From assembly GCA_964636885.1 (NCBI GenBank), contig CAZWVA010000010.1, forward strand, positions 1 to 51,792: a stretch of DNA of 51,792 bases, written 5' to 3'. This document shows, one piece after another, positions 16,132 to 24,263 of this stretch; position 1 is the first letter of the stretch, and every line of letters starts with the position of its first letter. This stretch comes from CAZWVA01 sp964636885. Its GTDB lineage: Bacteria; Desulfobacterota_D; UBA1144; Nemesobacterales; CSP1-2. The position numbers and the translations under genes are program-made. The notes beneath the pieces are model-generated. The model saw nothing but the letters and a program-made list of their open reading frames with translations, was not told the origin of the DNA and searched no databases.

Positions 16132-16824
16132 CTACTCCGAAGCCTCCTCGATCTTTAGCCTCCCTATCTCGTCCTTCATATACTCTATACCCATTCTCTC
16201 CTTAAGGATCAGCAGGAATAAAAGGGTGAATGCGGCAAGGTTTATAAGTAGGGCGATACCCATCTCGTGTGTAACCCCGCCTCCTCTTCCACCAAAAACA
16301 ACGGGAGAGATACCACGCATGAGCCTTGCAGAGGCGTAAACGAGGGGGAGGTCAAGGAAGGCGATTATCCCAAAAACGGCGGCGTACTTTGCCCTTTTTA
16401 CGTCGCTTCCCGCGGAGGAACGAAGTACGAGATACACGATATAGAGAACCCATAGGATAAACGTAGTCGTAAGCTGAGGCTCCCACGTCCACCATGTACC
16501 CCAGACCGGCTTTGCCCATATGCTCCCAGTTATTATAGTGAGGGTTATGAATAAAACCCCCACCTCGGCGGAGGAAAGGGCGAGGACATCCCAAAAGCGA
16601 CTCTCTTTACGCAGGTACTGGATACTCGCCACAAATACGATTATAAAGGCAATCGTAGCTACCCAAACCGTTCCCATATGGAAGTAGAAGATCCTCTGTA
16701 TATGTCCCATAACCACCTCGGTTGGGGCATAGAGGAAGGCCGCATATAGGGAAGCGATCATTCCAAGAAAGGTTAAGCCCATAAGGAGTTTCATCGTTTT
16801 TGATAAACCGTATTTCACTCTCAC
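16132..16824 (-). CDS. ccmC: Haem-handling inner-membrane protein CcmC
   Basis: A 230-aa protein with six transmembrane helices and the tryptophan-rich haem motif VWGTWWTWEPQLTTTFILW (about residues 108-126). It carries conserved His in IFYFHMGTVW and VTHEMGIALL. CcmC loads haem onto CcmE together with CcmAB and CcmD. It heads the ccmC-D-E-F run; the start is probably GTG at 16824. It is separated from ccmAB (25381-26774) by the multihaem cytochrome genes and two plus-strand genes. Confidence 0.95.
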   Translation of the reverse strand: MRVKYGLSKTMKLLMGLTFLGMIASLYAAFLYAPTEVVMGHIQRIFYFHMGTVWVATIAFIIVFVASIQYLRKESRFWDVLALSSAEVGVLFITLTIITGSIWAKPVWGTWWTWEPQLTTTFILWVLYIVYLVLRSSAGSDVKRAKYAAVFGIIAFLDLPLVYASARLMRGISPVVFGGRGGGVTHEMGIALLINLAAFTLLFLLILKERMGIEYMKDEIGRLKIEEASE

Positions 16825-16960
16825 TCAAAAAAGATAAGAGGAATCAAAAAGATTATATCGAAAAAACTGACATTAGCAAAGAGAGCATTGAGATCCATTA
16901 AGGCGACTCTGCTAATCAATCGAGAAGCGTTTTCCGAGCTTATTCCCACCCGTCTCTGGC

Positions 16961-17173
16961 TCAAATGACCTTTCTCATCTTGAGATCCTGAATCACAACG
17001 TAGATGTAGATAAGAAGCGCCACCCCTATCAGAATCCCTCCAAATGTAACGGAGACTATAAGCGTAATTGGGGTTAACATAAAAAGGGATAACAGAACGA
17101 GTATCAACCCAAGTATGTTCAGCAAACCCGCAACGGTTATGGCCCTACAAAACCTACCCGATTCTCCATTCAT
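16961..17173 (-). CDS. Small two-helix membrane protein in the cytochrome operon
   Basis: The start is placed at the ATG at 17173 (ATGA overlap with the NapC-like stop, GGAGGAG 5 bases upstream), four codons inside the longest frame. The 70-aa product has two hydrophobic helices (AITVAGLLNILGLILVLLSLF and PITLIVSVTFGGILIGVALLIYIYVV) and a basic tail. It is the last gene of the electron-transfer operon and translationally coupled to the NapC-like gene, so it may be an accessory subunit of that quinol oxidase. The family is not recognised. Confidence 0.65.
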   Translation of the reverse strand: MNGESGRFCRAITVAGLLNILGLILVLLSLFMLTPITLIVSVTFGGILIGVALLIYIYVVIQDLKMRKVI

Positions 17174-17850
17174 TGGCTCCTCCACGCTTCTTTTGGATGA
17201 GGCGAGACGTGACAGTCAGCACCAAAACAGGACTGCTTGTTTTGTTCGATGTCCTTTAAATGATCCCTGTGCTCCTTAACGTCCTGGTAATCCTCCACAG
17301 GGCCGTGGCAGTGAAGACAGATACCGTTGTTGTAAGTGCCCCTTATCTTAATCGGCGTCTCATATCCCACTATATAGTATGACCAGATGTGTCTTATGCC
17401 TGACATCTTTGCCCGAAACGTTCCAAAGAGCCCATACTCGCTATGACACTGGAAACACTGGTTATCCGCTATCCAGCGGTACTTGTAATGGATGGCCGCT
17501 ATATGCTCGCTATCTGGGTCTTTAAGGTCATTCACATACCCATGCATCACATGACACGAATTGCAGAACTCAACGGGTTTGGACTCCTCAAATGAGATGC
17601 CAAAGTTTATGAGATACGCTAGAGGGGAGAGGAGCACAAGACCTATAAAGAGAAGCCACTTGGATGTGGAATCCTCTATAATGGTTTTTCCCCTCACAAA
17701 AACCACATAGATGACGAGGATTATGGCTACAAAGCAGAGTACCACCACCAGGGACCTTATTAAACTGATATCCCTACTTAGCGTAAAGGCGTTTCCTTGC
17801 CCAGAGACCAAAACCCCCGTCAGATGAGACAGGCCTACTCCTTTAAGCAT
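17170..17850 (-). CDS. NapC/NirT-like tetrahaem quinol-oxidising cytochrome c
   Basis: A 226-aa inner-membrane protein with two N-terminal hydrophobic segments (SLVVVLCFVAIILVIYVVFV and WLLFIGLVLLSPLAYLINFGI). A periplasmic part carries four haem sites: CNSCH, CFQCH, CLHCH and the longer CFGADCH (CX4CH). The first site lies in the VEFCNSCHVMHGYV context and is followed by HYKYRW, resembling NapC/NirT/CymA proteins that oxidise menaquinol and pass electrons to periplasmic cytochromes. The gene follows the monohaem cytochrome with a 16-bp overlap. Position and architecture make it the likely quinone-side entry of the electron conduit. Substrate and direction are inferred. Confidence 0.8.
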   Translation of the reverse strand: MLKGVGLSHLTGVLVSGQGNAFTLSRDISLIRSLVVVLCFVAIILVIYVVFVRGKTIIEDSTSKWLLFIGLVLLSPLAYLINFGISFEESKPVEFCNSCHVMHGYVNDLKDPDSEHIAAIHYKYRWIADNQCFQCHSEYGLFGTFRAKMSGIRHIWSYYIVGYETPIKIRGTYNNGICLHCHGPVEDYQDVKEHRDHLKDIEQNKQSCFGADCHVSPHPKEAWRSQ

Positions 17851-18335
17851 GACTTAAAGTCCTTTTCCTGCTGTTTCTCGTACTTGAGACTAGAGAGATA
17901 GGCAACAAGGGCGCTTAGCTCCTCTTCCGTTCCTTTAAACCTCTTCCTATACTTCTTCTTGGCCTTTTTGGCGCATTCCGGGTCTTCTTTAAAGTAGTCC
18001 TTAGGGTTCTGGACGAATTCCTGAATCCACTTTGATTCCCTTACCTTACCGACGTTTGAAAGGTCCCCGCCGACCTTTTGATCCTCTTCCTCCTCTTCCT
18101 CTTCCTTAGGCTTTACCTCAACCCCTTTTGCCTTGGCGAATTCCTCCTTCTCCTTCTCAATCACCTTCGCTTCGGCGTTTACCGTGTGGCAAGTATAGCA
18201 CCTCTTCTCGATAAAGACCTTGCGTCCTACCTCAACCTGATTGGTGCCCTGTCCCCACGCCACGCCTAGGGAGAGGACGAGCACACTCAGTAAGAAAAGG
18301 GATCTATAGAAAACGGCCCTGAAAACCTGTCCCAT
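17835..18335 (-). CDS. Exported monohaem cytochrome c with acidic insert
   Basis: The start is set at ATG 18335 because GGAGGAGG stands 8 bases upstream and the longer frame would begin inside that ribosome-binding site. The product has a signal peptide (FYRSLFLLSVLVLSLGVAWG) and one haem site CYTCHTV. A long charged loop with a run of Glu follows (about residues 75-95 of the mature region), and a class-I cytochrome c end DLSNVGKVRESKWIQEFVQNP...LSALVAYLSSL. A small periplasmic electron shuttle between the NapC-like oxidase and the larger cytochromes is the likely role. It overlaps the preceding tetrahaem gene by 49 bp. Confidence 0.8.
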   Translation of the reverse strand: MGQVFRAVFYRSLFLLSVLVLSLGVAWGQGTNQVEVGRKVFIEKRCYTCHTVNAEAKVIEKEKEEFAKAKGVEVKPKEEEEEEEDQKVGGDLSNVGKVRESKWIQEFVQNPKDYFKEDPECAKKAKKKYRKRFKGTEEELSALVAYLSSLKYEKQQEKDFKSCLKE

Positions 18336-18883
18336 ATTACATACCTCCTCCAATTGATTTCGTTTAAACCCTCATGACACTTGGTACAAAGCTCATTATT
18401 AGCGACCGGAAGCCTTAGGTAAACCTCCCTTTCCTCTTTGGACATTATTTCCTTTCCGGTCTTCTCCTTAAGGTACGGAATCACGACGAGCCCTATAAAC
18501 CTCCTGCTCCTCTCACTGAGCTCAGCGTTATAGACGACTCTTCCCTTTATAACCCCCTGTGGGTGAGGGTCGTGACAGGAAAAGCAGGCGATCTTCCCAT
18601 TCTCGTCTCCGGGAAGTGGCTTGGCCTCCTTTCCCTCATGCTCCTTTACACCAGCGTGCTCCGTCTCCGAATGACAACCAAGGCAGTTTTCGGATGGAAG
18701 GTCAATGAGAAAGTAGGTAGGGCTCGTCTCCCCTTCCTTTGGGAGTTTTGTATGGCAGTCCAGACACACGGTTTGATCCTCAACCATGTTTCTATGCGGG
18801 TTTTCTTCTTCCTCTTCCTCAGAGAGGAGTAGAGACGGAAACAGGGTAACGAGAAAAACGATTAGAATTAACCTACCTATCAT
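18287..18883 (-). CDS. Exported tetrahaem cytochrome c
   Basis: The start is ATG 18883 (GAGGG five bases upstream), two codons inside the longest frame. A signal peptide (RLILIVFLVTLFPSLLLS) precedes an acidic stretch and four CXXCH sites: CLDCH, CLGCH, CFSCH and CTKCH. His residues nearby (PHRNM, HAGVKEH, DPHP) could be distal ligands, as in c7/c3-like or doubled-CXXCH periplasmic cytochromes. The last 20 or so residues (INWRRYVIWDRF onward) are read through the ribosome-binding site and start of the next gene and look unlike the rest, so the 3' end may hold a small indel. Confidence 0.8.
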   Translation of the reverse strand: MIGRLILIVFLVTLFPSLLLSEEEEEENPHRNMVEDQTVCLDCHTKLPKEGETSPTYFLIDLPSENCLGCHSETEHAGVKEHEGKEAKPLPGDENGKIACFSCHDPHPQGVIKGRVVYNAELSERSRRFIGLVVIPYLKEKTGKEIMSKEEREVYLRLPVANNELCTKCHEGLNEINWRRYVIWDRFSGPFSIDPFSY

Positions 18884-19469
18884 ATCCACCCTCTACGTGA
18901 CATTTAACACAGAAGGACCGAAGCTCATGACAGTTTCCGCACTCCCTCGGATTTGCCCTCGCCTCTATGGCATGAACAAACCTGAAATTCCTGTCATGAA
19001 CCCTAAGGGTCGGAAGGTCCCTTCTCTTATGGCAGTCCTCACAGAACCTGGGGCTGTGACAGCTCTCGCAATCCTCGACGTCCGCCTTGGCAAAGACGGC
19101 GTGCTTTGCCATCCAGTCGAAGTTGTGATTGGCAGGTTGGATCTCGCGGAGGTTGAAGTGGCATATCCCACATTCACTCGGGGCTCTGTTACCGGCCCTT
19201 GGATTATAATGACAGAAATGGCACGTCTCTTTCCCAGGGAAGAAGGCCTCCCTAGAGATCTCGACCATCTTCTCTTCTTTCTCCTCTGGAATCTCTACAC
19301 CCATCGTATGACAGACAGGGCAACCAAAGCCCTCTTTTTCGAAGACCCTTTTATGCACCTCGTGTGAGAAGGTATCCTGTATCCTCTGAGGCCGTTTGGC
19401 TCCCCACCCCCACTCGGTTTCGCCATCTCGGGTATGACACCCATACAAGACGGCAAGGAAGATCGCCAT
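18873..19469 (-). CDS. Heptahaem cytochrome c, probable lipoprotein
   Basis: About 198 aa with seven CXXCH sites: CPVCH, CHFCH, CGICH, CESCH, CEDCH, CGNCH and CVKCH. The N-terminus FLAVLYGC is a lipobox, but from the first ATG the signal sequence would be only ten residues with no basic start. The frame stays open upstream and encodes KRIIKGLFCI before that ATG, which would complete a classical lipoprotein signal peptide, so a rare ATT or ATC start near 19472-19490 is possible. It lies just downstream of the beta-barrel gene, the place of the periplasm-facing cytochrome in porin-cytochrome conduits. Confidence 0.8.
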   Translation of the reverse strand: MAIFLAVLYGCHTRDGETEWGWGAKRPQRIQDTFSHEVHKRVFEKEGFGCPVCHTMGVEIPEEKEEKMVEISREAFFPGKETCHFCHYNPRAGNRAPSECGICHFNLREIQPANHNFDWMAKHAVFAKADVEDCESCHSPRFCEDCHKRRDLPTLRVHDRNFRFVHAIEARANPRECGNCHELRSFCVKCHVEGGYDR

Positions 19470-19500
19470 AATACAAAAAAGGCCTTTGATGATTCGTTTC

Positions 19501-20802
19501 TCAGTAATAGTAGCTCACCCCTAGGTTCGTTCTTATATCTTTATTAAAATCGGGATTTGTGTTTACCTCTAACTCGGCCTTTAATACCAGGTTCCTCGTT
19601 AATAGGTACTGAACTCCCATTATATGACTAAACGCGTTTCCATCCTTGTTCGTGATCGTTTCAAAGTGGGCGTAGGCGAAAGAGAACTGGAGATCGAGTC
19701 CCCTTAGTATCTCCTCCGAGATTCCAAAATTTAAGCCCACCGCCCTATCATCATTACGACCGTCAATGAAATAGAGCCCCTGAAACGCCCTGAGACCGAT
19801 CTCTCGCCAGAAGTCCCAGGAGAGCCCCAGCTTGGCTATAAACCCATTGGTCGAGGTTCCGTCCAATACGTCGTATCTAGCATAAGAAAGGCTCGACGAG
19901 ATTTCAAGGAAACCGGTCGGTATGTACGTAACCCCAATCCTCGCCTCGTGGAGTCGGCTTATGGAGAAGAGATCAAAAATGGCATCGAGAAGAAACCTGT
20001 CCCTTTCATCGTCCGGCCTGTACGTATCGTATTCGAGATTGAGGTGAACCGAACTAAGAGGGGTAACCCCGACCCCAACCGTAAAGAGGGCGAGGTTTCC
20101 CTGTCCGATATCAAACTCAGCCCGGCTGTATATATCGGCGTATTTGGTAAAGGGAACCACCCTGTTAAATGCGAAATTGACGAGATGCCTTGGGGAGAAG
20201 TCATTCGGATTAAAGAACTCATACCCGATAGAGACGATTGAACCGAGGAGTCTATCGGATTTGAGCTTGAAACCAAACACGGTAGAGCTCTCTAGAGGCT
20301 CCTCCGGGTCTGGTTGGGCGTCCTTATCCTGATAGCCGCCATAGGCGACAAGCTCGATTCCTTCTACGGGAGTAAACCTAACGAGTCCTCCATCTAGAAG
20401 AAAGAAATTAAAGCTCTCCGTTATTATCTGTCTCCCTAGGCGTAGCTCAAACGATCTTGAGGTGTTATTAAACTGAAAGAAGGCGTTATAGACATCAAGC
20501 GTCCTGTCTTCCCCGCTAAACACCTCCCTTCCCCTAAAAAAGCCGTTAAACGAGACTCGACCATCAGGACTCACGCCGCTTACTTCCATATACTGATAAA
20601 GGGGATAGACCTTCTTTTCGTCACCGTCTGGGCGGATTAAAGGGCTATTTGCCTGAAATACGGAATAGAAGTTCCCGAAGAACCCCATGGTGCTTGGCAA
20701 AATCACCTCGCTTTGACCACCGCTTTCACCATAAGAGGATTCCGCGTTCATGCATACAGATAGAAGGATAAGGATTTTCGCAATGGCAAATGTCCTTTTC
20801 AC
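19501..20802 (-). CDS. Outer-membrane beta-barrel protein, probable conduit porin
   Basis: A 433-aa protein with a signal peptide (KRTFAIAKILILLSVCMNAESSYG) and alternating hydrophobic/polar beta strands throughout. Many aromatic girdle residues occur, and it ends in aromatic residues (GVSYYY) as barrel proteins do. No MtrB-type Cys motif is visible, and sequence-level family assignment is not possible by eye. It is flanked by a dihaem lipoprotein and a decahaem OmcA/MtrC lipoprotein on one side and a heptahaem cytochrome on the other. By analogy with MtrB or OmbB it would form the sleeve that carries cytochromes across the outer membrane. The start is GTG. Confidence 0.75.
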   Translation of the reverse strand: MKRTFAIAKILILLSVCMNAESSYGESGGQSEVILPSTMGFFGNFYSVFQANSPLIRPDGDEKKVYPLYQYMEVSGVSPDGRVSFNGFFRGREVFSGEDRTLDVYNAFFQFNNTSRSFELRLGRQIITESFNFFLLDGGLVRFTPVEGIELVAYGGYQDKDAQPDPEEPLESSTVFGFKLKSDRLLGSIVSIGYEFFNPNDFSPRHLVNFAFNRVVPFTKYADIYSRAEFDIGQGNLALFTVGVGVTPLSSVHLNLEYDTYRPDDERDRFLLDAIFDLFSISRLHEARIGVTYIPTGFLEISSSLSYARYDVLDGTSTNGFIAKLGLSWDFWREIGLRAFQGLYFIDGRNDDRAVGLNFGISEEILRGLDLQFSFAYAHFETITNKDGNAFSHIMGVQYLLTRNLVLKAELEVNTNPDFNKDIRTNLGVSYYY

Positions 20803-20803
20803 C

Positions 20804-21106
20804 CTATTCGGTCACTCCGTTATCTCCGTGACATATGGGACAGCTATCGAGCCCCTCTTGATTAACGAATCTCTGTATATCCTCCAAGGGAAGGAGCCCT
20901 CCGGTTCTATCCACCCTATGGATCTCGGTTATCGGATGACATGCAAAACAGTCGGAACGCCCCCAGCCATCCGGGTGTTCCTCCTGAGTGAGTACCAATC
21001 CGTCTGTGCCCTCAAATAGGTTCCCGAAATCCTGCCCCTCGTCGTCACCGCCCACACAACCGAGAAGAGCAAAGAAGAGAAAAGCAAAGAAGAGGAGCCT
21101 TTTCAT
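20804..21106 (-). CDS. Dihaem c-type lipoprotein
   Basis: A 100-aa protein with a clean lipoprotein signal (MKRLLFFAFLFFALLGC, lipobox LLGC) and two haem sites, CFACHPIT and CPICHGDNG, plus a His (TEIHRVD) that may ligate. The gene lies between the decahaem gene and the barrel gene, one base from the latter. A small outer-membrane-attached haem protein at this place could bridge the decahaem protein and the barrel-bound chain; that is inferred from order only. Confidence 0.8.
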   Translation of the reverse strand: MKRLLFFAFLFFALLGCVGGDDEGQDFGNLFEGTDGLVLTQEEHPDGWGRSDCFACHPITEIHRVDRTGGLLPLEDIQRFVNQEGLDSCPICHGDNGVTE

Positions 21107-21128
21107 TTATTCTTCCATCCCTATTATT

Positions 21129-23567
21129 TCACTGTGGACGACCGATACGCTCCTCAGGTGGAAGCGGGGGTAGATGTACCTCCTCCACTCCAAGCGGATT
21201 ACCGGCGATATGACAGTCCACACAGGCGCTCTCCGGCTGTGGTCCTCCAAGGTGGTTCTCCCCCGTAAGCTCGTCCCCGGCCTCGTTTACACCTAGGTTG
21301 TCATGGCAAGAGGTACAGACCGATATAACCGGTTCAGTAAATAAGGTCTCTTTGATCTCCTTCGTAGTGAGCCCCCTTTCGAACACGTGTGTAACGGATG
21401 GGAGCACCTCATCACCCAAAACACCCCGCCCCGGAACAAGCGCGTTTGTCCCGCGCAGGTGGCAAGCCTCGCAGTCCGCTACATTGCCTGGATACCTCAC
21501 CTCACTAAAATCGGTCGCCCTCTCAAACTGGTTGGGGAATGTCCCCCCCGGCGGGGCGTAGAGCAGGTAAGGTTTCTTGGTTAAATCCTCACCCCTATGG
21601 ATCTTATGTATAAAGACCTTAAAATCGAGTGAGTTGGTAAGGGCATCCTGTCCAATGGGAGGGAGCTGGCGACTGAGTGTATCGTGAGAGGGGTTATGGC
21701 AGAGGGCACAGTACTCGCTATCGTTTCTAATGTTTCCATGGACACTGAAGTCCCTCGAAAACACGCCGTGGCAGCTTATACACCTTGTGGATGTATCAAC
21801 CACAAGGCGCCGCGGGACGGCATCTGCGTCCGTTATGGGGAAATAGAAGACCACATTGTGCCCGGCAAAACGCACCTCATTAAACACCTCCCCCACATCC
21901 TCTATACCGTTTTTATTTATGTCCTTTGTACCCGTACAGTCTATTCCGCCTCTCCTCTGATTTGCCCCCTGAACGGTGGCACACTTATATCCCTCGATCC
22001 CCACGGCACCGCTCCCACCGACCACATTCGGTATTATAGCCCTAAACGTATAGGTGAAATTGCCAGATGCATCCGGCCCCACGGCACTCTGTCTTGGGTC
22101 CTCCTGTATGTAATTCTCACCACCGGGAGTCCAGGGGCTCGTTGGATCCCCAGACACTATTATCCCGTCGCCGTTATAGTCCTGACCAGAATACTCGGCC
22201 GTCGGTACGGCGAGAGTCAGCCTCAAGAAGTTCATCTCGGAGGGTGGAATCACCTCTCCCGTGTTCGTTGTGATCTTAAATGTCACCCTCGGATGCTCTC
22301 CCGGTGCGACCCTGGTACTTCCGGTTTCCGCGCTTTCGACCCCAACTATCTCAAAGTTCACTCCTGGGATCTGTGCCGATTTCAGGGGGATCGTATGACT
22401 CCCTTCGACAGAGAGGTCAAACTCCCTTCCCGAAGACGGGATGTGACAGCCTGAGCAGTTATTATCGTTAAGCTGTATGCCTCCTCCGTGATTCGCCCCG
22501 CTCACGAAGTTAACGTCGTCATGGCAGGAACCACAGGCGGCCCTAGAGACCTCCGTCTTGAAGTGTTCGCTCTGCGTTCCACCGGTATGGCACGTGGTGC
22601 AGTTCCTTATATCCTGGGGAAACTCGACCGTTGAGAAATCAAATACGTTCTGCATGAAACCTACAATCTCATAAGGTGTACCGGCCTGAACACTCGGAAG
22701 CTCCGCCCCCCTATGGATCTTGTGTATAAGGATCTCAAAACCTATGTTGTTGCCAGTGTCAGGGTCAACATGCTCCTCTATCTCACCGCTATCTGGATTA
22801 ACTATCTCCGTCGTATGACACAAAACGCATAGCTTAACGTCCCTTCTGAAGCCGCCATGGGCTTCCAATGGGTCGTGACACGTATTACAGGCCTCCGTTC
22901 GAACTATGTCTCGGACGGCACCACGAACCGTTGCCTCGCCCCCGCTGTCACTACGAGTGGAGGAACTACTCCCCTCTGCCGGAATAAAGTCAAATGTGGC
23001 ATTTGAGACAAACGTCTGGCTTCCTATGGTTTTATCCGCGAAAACACCCACCGTATGCGTTACGTTTCTGTCGAAGTTCTCAGGTAGAACCTTGTTAAAG
23101 GTATAGGTAAACTCGCCGTTACCGAGGTCTTCAAAGGTGCCAGCAGTTGAATCCTCAAAATCGGCCTGTACGGCCGACTTCCCCGTAATAGGGCTCGTCT
23201 GAATCCTGGTAATATAGTCGAAATACTCCTCTTCCCCTCTCTCGATCCTGGCGATTATCCNNNNNNNNNNNNNNNNNNNNNNTATCCACCGCATTCTTAC
23301 GCCGTCTCTACCTATAGGCTCCCCCCTATCATCCGTGAGCCTAAAGGTTACAACCGGCCTCCTATCAGGGGATACTATCGCATCCAAGATCTCAATATTA
23401 AGCCTATTCTCCGTAGCCGTTGGAGGAGGAACCACTCCACCCCCACCACCCTCTCCCCCACCACACCCACCGATGAGACCAAAAGAAGTTACTATAAGTA
23501 GAAGTATAGAAATAAAAGGGGGAAGAATAAGACTATACTTATAACATGACCTGCATTTGAAAGTCAT
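21129..23567 (-). CDS. OmcA/MtrC-family decahaem c-type cytochrome lipoprotein (assembly gap inside)
   Basis: A protein of about 812 aa, allowing for the gap of N. The lipoprotein signal peptide ends LIGGC and a Gly-rich linker follows. Ten CXXCH sites fall in two groups of five: CNTCH, CVLCH, CTTCH, CGSCH and CSGCH (about residues 226-374), and CISCH, CALCH, CEACH, CTSCH and CVDCH (about 595-785). Each group is preceded by a beta-rich region, the split-barrel/pentahaem alternation of OmcA/MtrC. Family members sit on the outer face of the outer membrane and reduce minerals or other extracellular acceptors, or take up electrons. AAAGGAGG stands before the ATG. It is the first gene of the eight-gene set. 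The N run at 23261-23282 affects about residues 96-103. Confidence 0.92.
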   Translation of the reverse strand: MTFKCRSCYKYSLILPPFISILLLIVTSFGLIGGCGGGEGGGGGVVPPPTATENRLNIEILDAIVSPDRRPVVTFRLTDDRGEPIGRDGVRMRWIXXXXXXXXIIARIERGEEEYFDYITRIQTSPITGKSAVQADFEDSTAGTFEDLGNGEFTYTFNKVLPENFDRNVTHTVGVFADKTIGSQTFVSNATFDFIPAEGSSSSTRSDSGGEATVRGAVRDIVRTEACNTCHDPLEAHGGFRRDVKLCVLCHTTEIVNPDSGEIEEHVDPDTGNNIGFEILIHKIHRGAELPSVQAGTPYEIVGFMQNVFDFSTVEFPQDIRNCTTCHTGGTQSEHFKTEVSRAACGSCHDDVNFVSGANHGGGIQLNDNNCSGCHIPSSGREFDLSVEGSHTIPLKSAQIPGVNFEIVGVESAETGSTRVAPGEHPRVTFKITTNTGEVIPPSEMNFLRLTLAVPTAEYSGQDYNGDGIIVSGDPTSPWTPGGENYIQEDPRQSAVGPDASGNFTYTFRAIIPNVVGGSGAVGIEGYKCATVQGANQRRGGIDCTGTKDINKNGIEDVGEVFNEVRFAGHNVVFYFPITDADAVPRRLVVDTSTRCISCHGVFSRDFSVHGNIRNDSEYCALCHNPSHDTLSRQLPPIGQDALTNSLDFKVFIHKIHRGEDLTKKPYLLYAPPGGTFPNQFERATDFSEVRYPGNVADCEACHLRGTNALVPGRGVLGDEVLPSVTHVFERGLTTKEIKETLFTEPVISVCTSCHDNLGVNEAGDELTGENHLGGPQPESACVDCHIAGNPLGVEEVHLPPLPPEERIGRPQ
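23261..23282. other. Assembly gap (22 N)
   Basis: A run of 22 N interrupts the decahaem cytochrome gene near its 5' end. The frame happens to continue across it, but the real gap length is not known from this sequence. Confidence 0.95.
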
Positions 23568-23600
23568 ATTCCTATCCTCCTTTAGCGACGGTTCTATGGT

Positions 23601-23629
23601 TTTTTACTACAAACGGTCTCTTAAGTCAA
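23601..23629 (-). promoter_or_regulatory. Candidate sigma-70 promoter for the cytochrome operon
   Basis: On the minus strand TTGACT (23629-23624) and TAAAAA (23606-23601) are separated by exactly 17 bp, 34 bp before the decahaem start codon. The -35 is good and the -10 is weak. The same TTGACA-N17-TAAAAA form occurs before the arginine decarboxylase gene. Confidence 0.45.
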
Positions 23630-23819
23630 GGGGCAATTTTAGTGATAAGACCTTTAATCCGTGCACCACTAGATATCATCCCGTTCCACCGGCCCAGGGT
23701 TCTGATTTAACCACCGTAAGTCGTCAGAAATTCGGACAGTTACGAGTTTGACTCTCTTATAAACTCTTAATTTTTACAAGGGGTTACATAATGGTATAAG
23801 ACTTGCTTAACCATATAAC

Positions 23820-24263
23820 GTGAAGAAACTAAAAGAAAGGATAAGGGACGAGATATACGCACTCTACAGTAACGGCCACTTAAAACCCTCCAACGTGGCC
23901 AAGGAGTATCCGAGGCTTTATCTAAAGGCGAGGAAGATCTTTGGTTCCTGGAAGAAGGCACTAGAGGCCTCCGGGATAGACTACGAAGCGGCTAGAAACC
24001 GTAAGAAGTGGTCACGGGAAAGGGTGTTAAAGGAGATAGAAAGGCTATGCCTTAAAGGCCAAAGCCTAAGACCAAAGGACATTAAGAGGGAAGGGATGAC
24101 GGATCTAATCTCGGCGGCCTCTTACCACTTTGGTTCATGGCGGAGGGCCGTAGAGTCAAGTGGCATCCTTTACTCATGTGGAAGGAGAAAAAAGGCGATA
24201 CAAACGGGAGAACGAAAGGAGCCAAATAGGAATCTACGATCCACTCATTTAGGTGGCAAATGA
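23820..24263 (+). CDS. Small protein with two homing-endonuclease-associated (HNH) repeats
   Basis: A 147-aa protein from a GTG start. Two copies of a helical repeat are visible: residues about 8-52 (ending LKARKIFGSWKKALEASGID) and about 62-115 (ending ASYHFGSWRRAVESSGI). This FGSWxxAlexxGi pattern is the homing endonuclease associated repeat (HNH_repeat), thought to bind DNA. No HNH catalytic residues are present. The stop overlaps the radical SAM gene start (ATGA), so the two are translationally coupled. A GG-N10-GC element (23793-23806) precedes it but would leave almost no leader. The function is unknown; a DNA-binding regulator is the simplest guess. Confidence 0.65.
   Translation: MKKLKERIRDEIYALYSNGHLKPSNVAKEYPRLYLKARKIFGSWKKALEASGIDYEAARNRKKWSRERVLKEIERLCLKGQSLRPKDIKREGMTDLISAASYHFGSWRRAVESSGILYSCGRRKKAIQTGERKEPNRNLRSTHLGGK

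Noticed and set aside
23792..23807. GG-N10-GC sigma-54-like element before the HNH-repeat gene
   Set aside because: The -24 half is poor (TGGTATA) and the transcript would start at the GTG itself, leaving no leader.
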